Assembly (NCBI GenBank): GCA_027858835.1
Contig: JAQIBY010000184.1
Location: 1-36,936 of the forward strand
Origin: Bacteroidales bacterium
GTDB taxonomy: Bacteria; Bacteroidota; Bacteroidia; Bacteroidales; ML635J-15
Direction: 5' to 3'
DNA: 36,936 nucleotides
This document shows positions 25,030-33,289 of the stretch, piece after piece; positions within the stretch are counted from its first letter, which is position 1; each line of letters starts with the position of its first letter. Below the pieces are notes generated by a model. It ran no database searches, had not been told where the DNA came from, and was given only the letters and a program-made list of their open reading frames with translations. The translations under genes and the position numbers were made by a program.

Positions 25030-26398
25030 AAAACAAATCAAACATATCACAAGTTACTCTTGGTCATATCGAATTCTCAGCATTTTCGTGGATTTAATGC
25101 ATACGCTGTTTTACAGAAAAATTGTGGTTGAAGGAAAAGAAAATATTCCCAAAGATGCATCGGTTATTTTTGCACCGAATCATCAAAATGCACTGATGGA
25201 TCCGCTTGCAATTACTTTTTCGGCCAGGCAACAAGTGGTGTTTTTGGCAAGAGGAGACATTTTTCAAATTCCACTACTCCCCGCTTTTTTTCGTTGGTTG
25301 AAAATTCTGCCGGTCTTTCGTATCCGAAACGGGATTAGCAGCTTAAAAGGCAATGATGACAGTTTTAATTCTGCAATGCAAGTGCTGGAAAAAAAACGAC
25401 CAATCTGCTTGTTTCCCGAAGCAGCACACAGCAACAAGCGACACCTGCTTAGCTTTAAAAAAGGAATTCCCCGCATTGCATTTTTGTCCGAAGAAAAACA
25501 CAATTTTCAATTGGGTGTACAAATTGTCCCGGTAGGAATTTTCTACAGTAAATACAACACTTTCCGCAGCATTTTACATGTGCGTTACGGAAAACCCATC
25601 AATGTGTCAGATTACAAAGCGGATTATGAGGAGAATCCGAATCAGGCAATGCTTAAGCTTCGAGACGACATGAAAGAAGCAACGAAACCACTTGTCATTC
25701 ACATAAATACCCTCGATTTTTACGATTTATACGAATCAGTACGCACCATGTATTTTAAAAACATGGCAAAACGGCTAAAATTTGACAAGCTCAATCAAAA
25801 TAATCGGTTTATTGCCGATCAGATGACGATAAAAATGCTGGATAATTTTGCCGAAAAGTATCCGGAAGAGATGGGAATTTTGAATCAAAAGATGAAGGAT
25901 TACACCGAGTTACGAATAAAATATGGACTCAAAAATCAGTCAATTGCTAAAGAAAAAATCAATGCGTTTCGATTAATCTGGAATGCTTTTTTACTTGTGA
26001 TTTTTTCCCCTGTATTTATTTACGGATTAATTAATAATTTACTGCCGTATGTCACTCCAAAACTCCTAGTCTTAAAGATAAAAGACAAGCAATTCCATTC
26101 ATCCGTGAAATTTGTTTGGGCATTATTTGTCTTGCCGATTTTATATTTGGCTCAGGCAGGCATATTCTGGGCAATTACCGATAATTTTTTGTGGGCGGTT
26201 TTGTATCTAATTTCCATTGGGATTTTTGGATTGTTGGCACAATTGTACGCCGAGTGGCTTGCACTGATTCGCAGAGACTTAGGCTTCTATCGAATCAAAA
26301 AAGCGAAACCCAAAGTTTACCGAAAAATCAAATCTTTACATGCCGATATTTTGCATTATCTGGATAGAATTCAAACGCCTGAAGTTGAGATTGATTAA
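25022..26398 (+). CDS. Lysophospholipid/glycerol-3-phosphate acyltransferase with C-terminal membrane domain
   Basis: A 458-residue PlsC-like acyltransferase. The catalytic block is APNHQNALMDPLAI, which has five residues between H and D (HX5D), as in Gat1-type enzymes, rather than the HX4D of PlsC. A second block FPEAAHSNKRHL holds the FPEG-like motif. Around residues 315-400 two or three hydrophobic helices follow (FLLVIFSPVFIYGLINN, FVWALFVLPILYLAQAG). It probably makes phospholipid precursors. I chose the ATG at 25022, overlapping the BASS stop, because the frame upstream only reads through BASS codons. Its stop lies 3 bases from the accessory array. Confidence 0.87.
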   Translation: MNKKQIKHITSYSWSYRILSIFVDLMHTLFYRKIVVEGKENIPKDASVIFAPNHQNALMDPLAITFSARQQVVFLARGDIFQIPLLPAFFRWLKILPVFRIRNGISSLKGNDDSFNSAMQVLEKKRPICLFPEAAHSNKRHLLSFKKGIPRIAFLSEEKHNFQLGVQIVPVGIFYSKYNTFRSILHVRYGKPINVSDYKADYEENPNQAMLKLRDDMKEATKPLVIHINTLDFYDLYESVRTMYFKNMAKRLKFDKLNQNNRFIADQMTIKMLDNFAEKYPEEMGILNQKMKDYTELRIKYGLKNQSIAKEKINAFRLIWNAFLLVIFSPVFIYGLINNLLPYVTPKLLVLKIKDKQFHSSVKFVWALFVLPILYLAQAGIFWAITDNFLWAVLYLISIGIFGLLAQLYAEWLALIRRDLGFYRIKKAKPKVYRKIKSLHADILHYLDRIQTPEVEID

Positions 26399-26400
26399 AG

Positions 26401-26488
26401 ACTGAAGCGGGCTACAAGCCTTGAACCTGCCTGCCTGCAGGCAGGTTTACTGCAATCTCGGATATTATTTTCATACATTGTTAGTGGC
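26401..26488 (-). repeat. Truncated attC-like site at the array end
   Basis: On the minus strand: box GCCACTAAC, then AATGTATGAAAATAATA and a body shared with the site at the window end. It stops about 3 bases from the acyltransferase stop without the second arm or GTT box. It carries an inserted 20-base palindrome (26426-26445). Confidence 0.6.
26426..26445. repeat. 20-base palindromic insert, copy 1
   Basis: CCTGCCTGCCTGCAGGCAGG interrupts the attC-like body. The copy at 36881-36936 has the same flanks joined directly (TTGAA then TTTACTGC). The inverted arms extend to AACCTGCCTGC/GCAGGCAGGTT. A second copy is at 32939-32958. Confidence 0.75.
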
Positions 26489-26490
26489 TT

Positions 26491-26835
26491 TTAGCCTTTC
26501 ATTTTTTTCTTGCTTTTTCTCTTTTTCGGTTTAGGTTCGGGAAGTTCTTTAACAGTAATCCTTACTAAATTGCTAATCCAGTTTCGATCTTCCAATTTAT
26601 CTTCAATAAGGAAACTCGGTTTAGCTCCAGTATATGGTGGTGCTTCAACAACATCTTTTATAAATGACCTTCCAGATTCGGTTGGTTTTATAAATAGTTT
26701 GTTATCGCATATGAGTGCAAAAATTTTCCTGTCAGAGAATATTCCATATTCTCCAAACATCCCTTTAACAGTGATTTCTCCTGCATTTTCAATTTGGTCA
26801 ACAACGAAATCTACAAACTCCCTATCTGATGCCAT
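26491..26835 (-). CDS. TfoX/Sxy N-terminal-domain protein
   Basis: A 114-residue protein with the TfoX N-terminal domain: VKGMFGEYGIFSDRKIFALICDNKLFIKPTE and ISNLVRITVKELP. It lacks the TfoX C-terminal domain. The C-terminus is very basic (KPKKRKSKKKMKG). TfoX of Haemophilus and Sxy of E. coli regulate competence through CRP, but stand-alone N-terminal proteins are widespread and of unknown role. It is the second gene of a two-gene cassette, 11 bases after the VOC gene. Its stop is 2 bases from the cassette boundary GTTAGTGGC. Confidence 0.85.
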   Translation of the reverse strand: MASDREFVDFVVDQIENAGEITVKGMFGEYGIFSDRKIFALICDNKLFIKPTESGRSFIKDVVEAPPYTGAKPSFLIEDKLEDRNWISNLVRITVKELPEPKPKKRKSKKKMKG

Positions 26836-26846
26836 TTTTTTAATTA

Positions 26847-27317
26847 TTATTTCAACTTAAATACAGGATTATAAATCAGTCCAATAACATTTCCCCAAGG
26901 GTCTTTAACAGATGCTACTATAATTGGTTCACCTACGCTATGTGGCTTTTCATTTTCTATAGCACCTGACTCAAGAAAGTGTTTATAAACTTTTTCAATT
27001 TCATTCACTCCCCAATAAGTAAGTACACTTTCGGGTTTATCTGTTGTTGGATTCTCCTCTGGAAGAAGTCCAAGTTCATAACCGCCAATATTAAATCCGA
27101 CATAGAAAGGTTCGTCAAAGTATGGTTCAGTTCCAAATGCTTTTGCGTACCATTTTTTTGCTTTATGAATGTCCTCTACTTTGTAGATAGTCGTTCTTAA
27201 TCCGAGTATGCTTTGTTTTTCCATATTATTAATACGATCAGTTTGTTCAGTGTTCTGTTGTGAAAATCCGGTTTGAAAACCAAAAATTAGAATTCCAATA
27301 AATAATATGCTTTTCAT
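26847..27317 (-). CDS. VOC (glyoxalase-like) protein with signal peptide
   Basis: A 156-residue protein. Residues 32-156 form a VOC domain (SILGLRTTIYKVEDIHKAKKWY, FYVGFNIGGYELGLLPEE, VKDPWGNVIGLIYNP). In front lies a signal peptide (MKSILFIGILIFGFQTGFSQ), which is unusual since VOC proteins of this group normally start at the equivalent of M32 and are cytoplasmic. Starting at M32 (27224) would remove it, but the signal is well formed and in frame, so I keep 27317. Possible glutathione-transferase or fosfomycin/bleomycin-resistance-like fold; substrate unknown. First gene of cassette 1. Confidence 0.82.
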   Translation of the reverse strand: MKSILFIGILIFGFQTGFSQQNTEQTDRINNMEKQSILGLRTTIYKVEDIHKAKKWYAKAFGTEPYFDEPFYVGFNIGGYELGLLPEENPTTDKPESVLTYWGVNEIEKVYKHFLESGAIENEKPHSVGEPIIVASVKDPWGNVIGLIYNPVFKLK

Positions 27318-27335
27318 ATTTAGTTCATTTTAATT

Positions 27336-27712
27336 GCCACTAAATCATTTACATACACAAACCTCTCACAAAAGTCTGTGCTCTAAAACTATATTCGTAG
27401 GTTAAGCATTTGCAAACGAGTTAGCTTGTGGTTTCTTGCGTAAGATAGCATAAATTATGCAATATGCGTGAGGTTTTGTGAAGATTTTTGGATGCTTTGT
27501 TTGCATTGCACAGAGTGCATGCTTTCTATTGCAGAAAACGGGCAGGAAATTTTGAGCGTATTAAATGGTTTCGTTTAACGGATTTGTTTATGAAACGTTT
27601 GGTATTTCGGAGCACTTTTCCGTCAAATCGCCACAAAGCTTATTAGATTAAACACCCTCCTCTCTTGAAATTAGCACTATCCGCTCAATGATTTATACAC
27701 ATTGTTATAGCC
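27336..27712 (-). repeat. attC-like junction between cassettes 1 and 2
   Basis: On the minus strand it starts with GGCTATAAC-AATG and ends with TTTAGTGGC, the start box of cassette 1. It is long, about 375 bases, with no gene of recognisable kind between 27345 and 27703. The first arm keeps AACAATG of the better sites; the second arm is not clearly complementary. Short A/T-rich stretches are all I see inside. Confidence 0.5.
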
Positions 27713-27755
27713 ATGTGCTTTATTTTCAGTCGTATAATTGCCTGTTTAGTATTAA

Positions 27756-30700
27756 TTATTTATTGAAATACTTTTGCATCAATACCAGTAATTCATCTTT
27801 CTTAATTGGTTTTGAAATATAATCGTTGCATCCCACTTCAATTGCTTTTTCTCTGTCACCTGTGAGGGCAAAAGCAGTTTGGGCAATTATAATCACATCT
27901 TTATTAAACTCGCGGATTTTGTGGGTGGCTTCATATCCATTCATTCCGGGCATTTGAATGTCCATTAGCACTAAATCAATATCAGGATGTTGGCGGCAAA
28001 TTTCGATGGCTTCTAATCCTGTAGTTACTTTAAGTATTTCTTTGCTAAAATTCTCCAGTTCTATTAAAATTAACATTTCAGAAGTTTCATCGTCTTCAGC
28101 AATTAAAACTTTCAAGCCCGAAATTTCAGGAGTTATTGGTTTTTCTTCACTTTCATCCATAAAAGCAGTAGAGATATTGATTTTCTCTTTTGAATCTAAA
28201 TTGCAGGGAAGGGTAAAAAAGAAGGTTGAGCCCATAGCTTCTTCGCTTTCCACCCAAATTTTACCGCCTAACATTTCCATGTAAGCTCTCGAAATGGCCA
28301 AACCTAGACCCGCACCTTGTCTTGCCATTTTATCGATAATATCCGCCTGAATAAAACGCTCAAAAATAGCTTCCTGTCTTTCTTTTGGAATTCCTATTCC
28401 TGTATCTTTCACATAAAATTCAAATTCTTCTCCTTTATAAACATATCCAAACTCTATTGTTCCTGAATCGGTATATTTTATTGCATTTTTAACCAGATTA
28501 GAAATAATTCCATAAAACTTTTCACTATCTGTTTTAATCATTGCTTCTTTTTCGGGTAATGCACAATTAAAGGATAGATTGAGATTTTTATTATCGGCAT
28601 CAAGTATTAATGAATCGTAAACAAATTGCAACTGATTGTTTATATTCGTTTCTGAAAGATTAATGTCGACTATACCCGATTCTATCTTGGAAATACTCAC
28701 AATATCATTTATAATGTTAAGCATACGAGCACCACTTTTCTCGATAATCTGAATGTACTTTTGTTGTTGTTCGCCAGACAATCCAGGTTCTTTCAGTAGG
28801 CCCGCAAAACCAAGAATACCATTCATAGGCGTACGTATTTCGTGACTCATATTGGCAAGAAATGCAGATTTCAGGCGGTCGCTTTCTTCGGCTTTTTCTT
28901 TAGCTTTTAAAAGTTCTAATTCAATTTCTTTGCGTTCGGTAATATCTTCTTTTACTGCTAAATAATTGGTAATTTCGCCTGTTTCATTAACAATTGGGGA
29001 GATAGTGGCAAATTCCCAATAGAGTTCCCCGTTTTTCTTTTTATTGTGAAACTCGCCACTCCATATTTTTTTTAATAGAATCATATCCCACATTTCTTTA
29101 TACGTTTCTTTAGGCATATCCCCAGATTGTAAAATCCTTGGATTTTTCCCTTTTACTTCGTTAAAGGAATAACCGGTTAGTTCAATAAATTCAGGGTTTA
29201 CATATTCTATGTTCCCTTCTAAATCAGCAATGATAATGGAAACAGGACTTTGCTCAACAGCTTGTGACAGCTTCAATATTTCACTTTCTGCTCGTTTACG
29301 TTCGGTGATGTCATGGGAAACAAGAAGTATGGTTTCAGAAGATAAAGGAGTAAGACTTGCAGAAAACCAAATCGTTTCATTTTCTATTTCCAATGTATAG
29401 TCCATTGTAACCAATTGCTGCATAGCTACACATTGGTTGATATAATCTTGAAAGAAATCGGCTTGTTTTTTGGGGAAAACATCCTGTACTGTCTTTCCTA
29501 ATAATTCCTCGAAAGGTATATAAAGCAAAGATGGATTGGTAGGCGCAATTTCAAGATAACGCCCATTTTTGTCTAAAACAATAATTACATTATGCATGGC
29601 TGAAAAAATAGCCCGCAATTTTGCTTCTGATGCTTTTAATTCTTCTTCAGCACGTTTTCGTTTTGTAACATCTTGTGATTTTACGGCTACACCAACGATA
29701 TTCCCACTTGTATCTTTTATTGGACTGTGTTTTACCTCAAAATACTGCCTCGAGAGTGATTCTTCTCCTGAAAAGGAGTTGTCAGTTATACTTTCCCCAG
29801 CTAATGCACGGTCAATATTATTTTTAGCTATTTCACGATCATTTTTAACCAGCATGTAATCCAATAAACTTTTGCCTAATTCGATATCTGCATCATAAAT
29901 GACTTTCATCACTGCAGCATGATTTTTATTAAAACTTGTATAACAGTAGTTTTTGTCGAGCGAAAAAATTAAATCATTGGTACTTTCGATAATTCCCAAA
30001 AGGATATCATATTGATTTGACAGTTTTTCTTTAGCGAGACGGGTAGCTGTAACTTCTCTCTGAATTCCAAAATGTCCGGTAATTCTTTTTTGCGAATCGT
30101 AAAGGCAAATATAATCGCCTTCAACAATCATGTCTGTCCCGTCGAATTTTTTTTCGTGTGTATCAATATGCAGTTGACCATTATCAAAAAAATCTTTCCA
30201 AACCTTCCGGCCATGTTGTATATCGTGTGTAAATAAATCGTTGGGTGTAAGCCCGATGAATTGTTCTTTGGAAGCACCATACTGTTGAAGCATGGCACTG
30301 TTGATTTTAGTTACTCGCTGATGTTTGAAAACGTAATCGAGTGTTTTTTCTTTATCAATGCTACTGTTCCAAACTACGGGTTCATCAAGTATCATAAAAA
30401 AGAACCCGTCTAAGGACTGGGCTAAGAAAAGTTCAAGTCGTTCTTCGCTTTGTTTTAATTTTTCTGTAGCATGCTTACTTTCGGTGATGTCGCAAATAAT
30501 ATGGACAATCTCGGTTATTCGCCCCATGTTATCTAATATTGGGTCAATCGTAATCTCGAACCATTTTTCGTTAAATAATAATTGCATGGTTTCCCTTTGT
30601 TTGCTCAATTGCATTTTCACAAATGGGCATCCTTTGATACGGCAGTCGGTTTGATGAACAATTTCGTGGCAATGTTTACCTAACAGCTCAGCTTCATTCT

Positions 30701-31340
30701 TTTGAAACAGAATGTATGAAGCTTTGTTGGCCTGTAGTATGACTCCATTAGTATCCAATAGAAAAATAGCATCCTTCATTCCGTCAAAAGTAGTTTGCCA
30801 TTTTGCATTTGTCAATAATAATTGTTCTTGAGCCAACTTGATGGACTGTTCGTTGGCCTTGCTTTCGGTAATATCTTCAACACTCGACCAGATGAATTTT
30901 TCACCCATTCGCTCAATAATTGAGCCCTGTAACCTAACGGGGATGAGTTGTCCGTTTTTATGAATGTATTCCTTTTCGTATGGTCCGTAAGTGCCTTTTA
31001 AACGAAGAGCTTCCAATTGTTGTTTTTCTTGCTCCGCATATTTTTCAGGGGTAATATCCCAATAGCTAAGTTGCAAGGTATCTTCAATGGTTCGTCCAAT
31101 TATGTTAGCATAAGCTTGGTTTACATCGATCAATTTTCCGTCCATGGAGGTCAGCGCAAGTCCGATAACTGATTGTTTAAAAAGCATGCGGTTATAAGCC
31201 TCGCCTTCTGTTTGCTTTGTTGCAATCAGGCTGCGCTCTTTGCTTTCTTTGTTGTATAATGCCTGTAAAGCATTGTACTCATTTTGCAAATGCTCTAACT
31301 CATTTAAGAGTTCTTTTTTGGTTTTATTCTGATTGTCCAT
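27756..31340 (-). CDS. Multi-PAS hybrid sensor histidine kinase
   Basis: A 1194-residue soluble hybrid kinase. After a short coiled coil (1-45) come about six PAS domains (roughly 47-165, 175-290, 300-435, 440-565, 570-690, 692-815), several ending in ITE(S/R)K. One PAS has a cysteine-rich motif (GKHCHEIVHQTDC, GCPF). The kinase core has HisKA with H833 (ANMSHEIRTP), N-box NLVKNAIKYTD and G-box DTGIGIP. A C-terminal receiver has phosphoacceptor D1127 (VLMDIQMPG). No membrane helix or signal peptide, so it senses internal cues. No response-regulator gene follows. At 3.6 kb it is very large for a cassette gene, yet the flanking boxes are the best pair of the array. Confidence 0.93.
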   Translation of the reverse strand: MDNQNKTKKELLNELEHLQNEYNALQALYNKESKERSLIATKQTEGEAYNRMLFKQSVIGLALTSMDGKLIDVNQAYANIIGRTIEDTLQLSYWDITPEKYAEQEKQQLEALRLKGTYGPYEKEYIHKNGQLIPVRLQGSIIERMGEKFIWSSVEDITESKANEQSIKLAQEQLLLTNAKWQTTFDGMKDAIFLLDTNGVILQANKASYILFQKNEAELLGKHCHEIVHQTDCRIKGCPFVKMQLSKQRETMQLLFNEKWFEITIDPILDNMGRITEIVHIICDITESKHATEKLKQSEERLELFLAQSLDGFFFMILDEPVVWNSSIDKEKTLDYVFKHQRVTKINSAMLQQYGASKEQFIGLTPNDLFTHDIQHGRKVWKDFFDNGQLHIDTHEKKFDGTDMIVEGDYICLYDSQKRITGHFGIQREVTATRLAKEKLSNQYDILLGIIESTNDLIFSLDKNYCYTSFNKNHAAVMKVIYDADIELGKSLLDYMLVKNDREIAKNNIDRALAGESITDNSFSGEESLSRQYFEVKHSPIKDTSGNIVGVAVKSQDVTKRKRAEEELKASEAKLRAIFSAMHNVIIVLDKNGRYLEIAPTNPSLLYIPFEELLGKTVQDVFPKKQADFFQDYINQCVAMQQLVTMDYTLEIENETIWFSASLTPLSSETILLVSHDITERKRAESEILKLSQAVEQSPVSIIIADLEGNIEYVNPEFIELTGYSFNEVKGKNPRILQSGDMPKETYKEMWDMILLKKIWSGEFHNKKKNGELYWEFATISPIVNETGEITNYLAVKEDITERKEIELELLKAKEKAEESDRLKSAFLANMSHEIRTPMNGILGFAGLLKEPGLSGEQQQKYIQIIEKSGARMLNIINDIVSISKIESGIVDINLSETNINNQLQFVYDSLILDADNKNLNLSFNCALPEKEAMIKTDSEKFYGIISNLVKNAIKYTDSGTIEFGYVYKGEEFEFYVKDTGIGIPKERQEAIFERFIQADIIDKMARQGAGLGLAISRAYMEMLGGKIWVESEEAMGSTFFFTLPCNLDSKEKINISTAFMDESEEKPITPEISGLKVLIAEDDETSEMLILIELENFSKEILKVTTGLEAIEICRQHPDIDLVLMDIQMPGMNGYEATHKIREFNKDVIIIAQTAFALTGDREKAIEVGCNDYISKPIKKDELLVLMQKYFNK

Positions 31341-31386
31341 AGCAAAATTTGTTTAAATAATTAAATTTCATGTCGCTCTTAGCATT

Positions 31387-31673
31387 GGCTATAACTCGTT
31401 TATCACCCAATAATTTATAAGCTTATTTCACCCAGGAGTGAAAAAACCCCCATGTTTTGTGCAGGCTTATACACAAAACTAATCTTTTTTAAATAAATCA
31501 GCATACAGACTCTGAATGTTCTGTAAACTTTTTCTGTTATTTGTTTTCACTATTCTATCAATACTGAATTGTAAAAAACAGCCGGTTAAACCCGACATTT
31601 ATGTCGGGGTTTTTAAGGCAAAAAACACAAAGGGCTTTAGCCCTGATATGATTTCATAAAAAATATTAGGCAC
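31387..31673 (-). repeat. attC-like junction between cassettes 2 and 3
   Basis: On the minus strand it starts GTGCCTAAT and ends GTTATAGCC. The AAC triplet is changed to AAT. The arms are only weakly complementary. It holds small hairpins: AGGGCTTTAGCCCT (31631), CCCGACAT/ATGTCGGG (31591) and TTTCAC/GTGAAA (31426). No gene is visible in these 340 bases. Confidence 0.45.
31588..31615 (+). terminator. Terminator-like hairpin in the cassette 2/3 junction
   Basis: CCCGACAT with ATGTCGGG and a very short loop, followed on the plus strand by five T residues. No plus-strand gene reads into it, so it may instead be part of the folded junction. Confidence 0.4.
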
Positions 31674-31679
31674 TGGCAA

Positions 31680-32801
31680 TTATTCAATTATTACAAATTC
31701 CCTAAAATTATCTTTATCAATTACTATACTCTTTGCATTATAGGTTTCAGTAAAAGTTTTTGGTAATTTTTGATTTTTCTTTTTTTCCCATTTAAATTCA
31801 TAACCAAATATTTCACCTTTATTTTCTTCTACAAAATCGACTTCTTGTTGTTGTTTTGTTCTCCAAAAATAAGTGTGTGCAAGGCTTTGTTTATATTCAA
31901 TTTGCTTAATCCGTTCTGAAATCAGAAAATTTTCCCAAAGAGCACCTTTGTCAGTCCTGAGTTCAAGTGGATTGAAATTTCCAATAACCATATTTCTGAT
32001 GCCATTGTCATAGAAATATATTTTTTTATTAGTTTTTATTTCGTTTCTAACGTTTCGACTAAAACTACTCAACTTAAAAATGATATATCCTTTTTGTAAG
32101 ATATCAATGTATCTGCTAATTGTGTTTTTATCAACATTTACAATTTGAGCAAGTTCAGAGTAGTTTACTTCATTACCTATTTGGAGTGCAAGAGCCTGAA
32201 CCAATTTTTCAAGCACTTCGGGTTTTCTAATGTCTGCATATGATAGAATATCTTTATATAAATAGCTATTCACTAAATTTCGTAAGATACTTATTTCGTC
32301 GCCTACATTGTTTAAAACATCTGGGTAAAATCCGTAAAGTAATCTGTTTTCTAAATTTTGCTCAGAGTACAGATATCCATGGTGGTTTTCATATTCTTCC
32401 CATGAAATTGGGAACAATTGATATTCCCATTTTCGTCCAGTTAAAGGTTCATTTATTTTATTTGATAAATCAAAAGAAGATGAACCACTTGTAAATAACT
32501 GAACATCTTTAAATCTATCCGTAATAATTTTCATTGTTAGCCAAATTCCCTCAATTCTTTGTGCTTCATCGATAAAAATAAACTTATATTTTCCCAAAAT
32601 GGTTCTAATTTGTTCAGTGTTGGGCTCTGTCAACAAAGTTCTAGTTATAGGGTCGTCTCCGTCAAGAAGTAAATAATCCTTTGTTTCAAGGATTGACTCA
32701 ATCAGAGTTGTTTTTCCCACTTGTCGAGGTCCAATAACAACAATAGCTTTTCCTGAATCAATTCTCTTCTTTATTCTATCGTTTATAATTCTTGAATACA
32801 T
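31680..32801 (-). CDS. AAA ATPase with DUF4143 domain
   Basis: A 373-residue protein of the AAA_14/DUF4143 type: Walker A GPRQVGKTT (24-32), Walker B FIFIDEAQ (74-81), sensor LFTSGSSSFDLS, then a winged-helix segment (about 205-255, NYSELAQIVNVDKNTISRYIDIL) and a C-terminal DUF4143 nuclease-like domain (about 290-373, TYFWRTKQQQEVDFVEENKG, YEFKWEKK). Such proteins are common in accessory regions and have been proposed to act as defence or toxin modules; their function is unproven. Sole gene of cassette 3; its -7 box is 9 bases before the start. Confidence 0.9.
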   Translation of the reverse strand: MYSRIINDRIKKRIDSGKAIVVIGPRQVGKTTLIESILETKDYLLLDGDDPITRTLLTEPNTEQIRTILGKYKFIFIDEAQRIEGIWLTMKIITDRFKDVQLFTSGSSSFDLSNKINEPLTGRKWEYQLFPISWEEYENHHGYLYSEQNLENRLLYGFYPDVLNNVGDEISILRNLVNSYLYKDILSYADIRKPEVLEKLVQALALQIGNEVNYSELAQIVNVDKNTISRYIDILQKGYIIFKLSSFSRNVRNEIKTNKKIYFYDNGIRNMVIGNFNPLELRTDKGALWENFLISERIKQIEYKQSLAHTYFWRTKQQQEVDFVEENKGEIFGYEFKWEKKKNQKLPKTFTETYNAKSIVIDKDNFREFVIIE

Positions 32802-32809
32802 TTTTCTTG

Positions 32810-32862
32810 CAAAGATATAACTTCTAATTATTTAATTCACTAAAAGTTATATTATTTAGTGA
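32810..32862 (-). promoter_or_regulatory. -7 box and operator-like palindrome for the DUF4143 gene
   Basis: On the minus strand TATCTTTG (32817-32810) lies 9 bases before the ATG. Upstream is an 8-base inverted repeat TCACTAAA-N10-TTTAGTGA (32837-32862) covering the place of the -33 box, as a repressor site would. Confidence 0.45.
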
Positions 32863-32938
32863 TTACGCGCTTTTTTTGCTTGTGCCAAACGTTTGATGGA
32901 ATGGTGTCGTACGGGATTCCGAAGCGACTTTCTATCAG

Positions 32939-32958
32939 CCTGCCTGCCGGCAGGCAGG
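32939..32958. repeat. 20-base palindromic insert, copy 2
   Basis: CCTGCCTGCCGGCAGGCAGG differs from copy 1 (26426) only at the centre. Both copies are followed by TTTAC. Confidence 0.7.
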
Positions 32959-33197
32959 TTTACACCAACTTTTTTTACGAGCTAAAAACGCTCGCAAACC
33001 TCTGAAACCCGCATGAACCATGCCATGTGTTGAACTAAATCCACCACAGGCGGATAGCTTGTTTTACCCAAAGATAATCATCTTTTTCAAAAACTGTTGC
33101 GTATATCATAATGTAAGCTGCCTTTTAGCAAATAATCAAGCTGCAAAACACACAAAACTGTCTTAAAATGCATAAGCCGGCAAAAGGATTTGGTTCA

Positions 33198-33267
33198 ACC
33201 AGCCTGTCCAGGCTACATTCCGGGAGGAATACTCGCTGGTTTCACGAAATGTCGGGACAAGGCTGGC
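33198..33267. repeat. Composite stem-loop in the cassette 3/4 junction
   Basis: An outer pair CCAGCCTGTCC (33199) with GGACAAGGCTGG (33255, one bulge) encloses AGCCTGTCCAGGCT (33201), ATTCC/GGAAT (33217, 33226) and ACCAGC/GCTGGT (33198, 33235). Alternative foldings compete, so it could act as a folded single strand or a structured RNA end. Confidence 0.5.
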
Positions 33268-33289
33268 GCAGCGCTCATATTCCTATATA

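Noticed and set aside
26426-32958. CRISPR array from the repeated CCTGCCTGC palindromes
   Set aside because: Only two copies more than 6 kb apart, no regular spacers, no cas genes.
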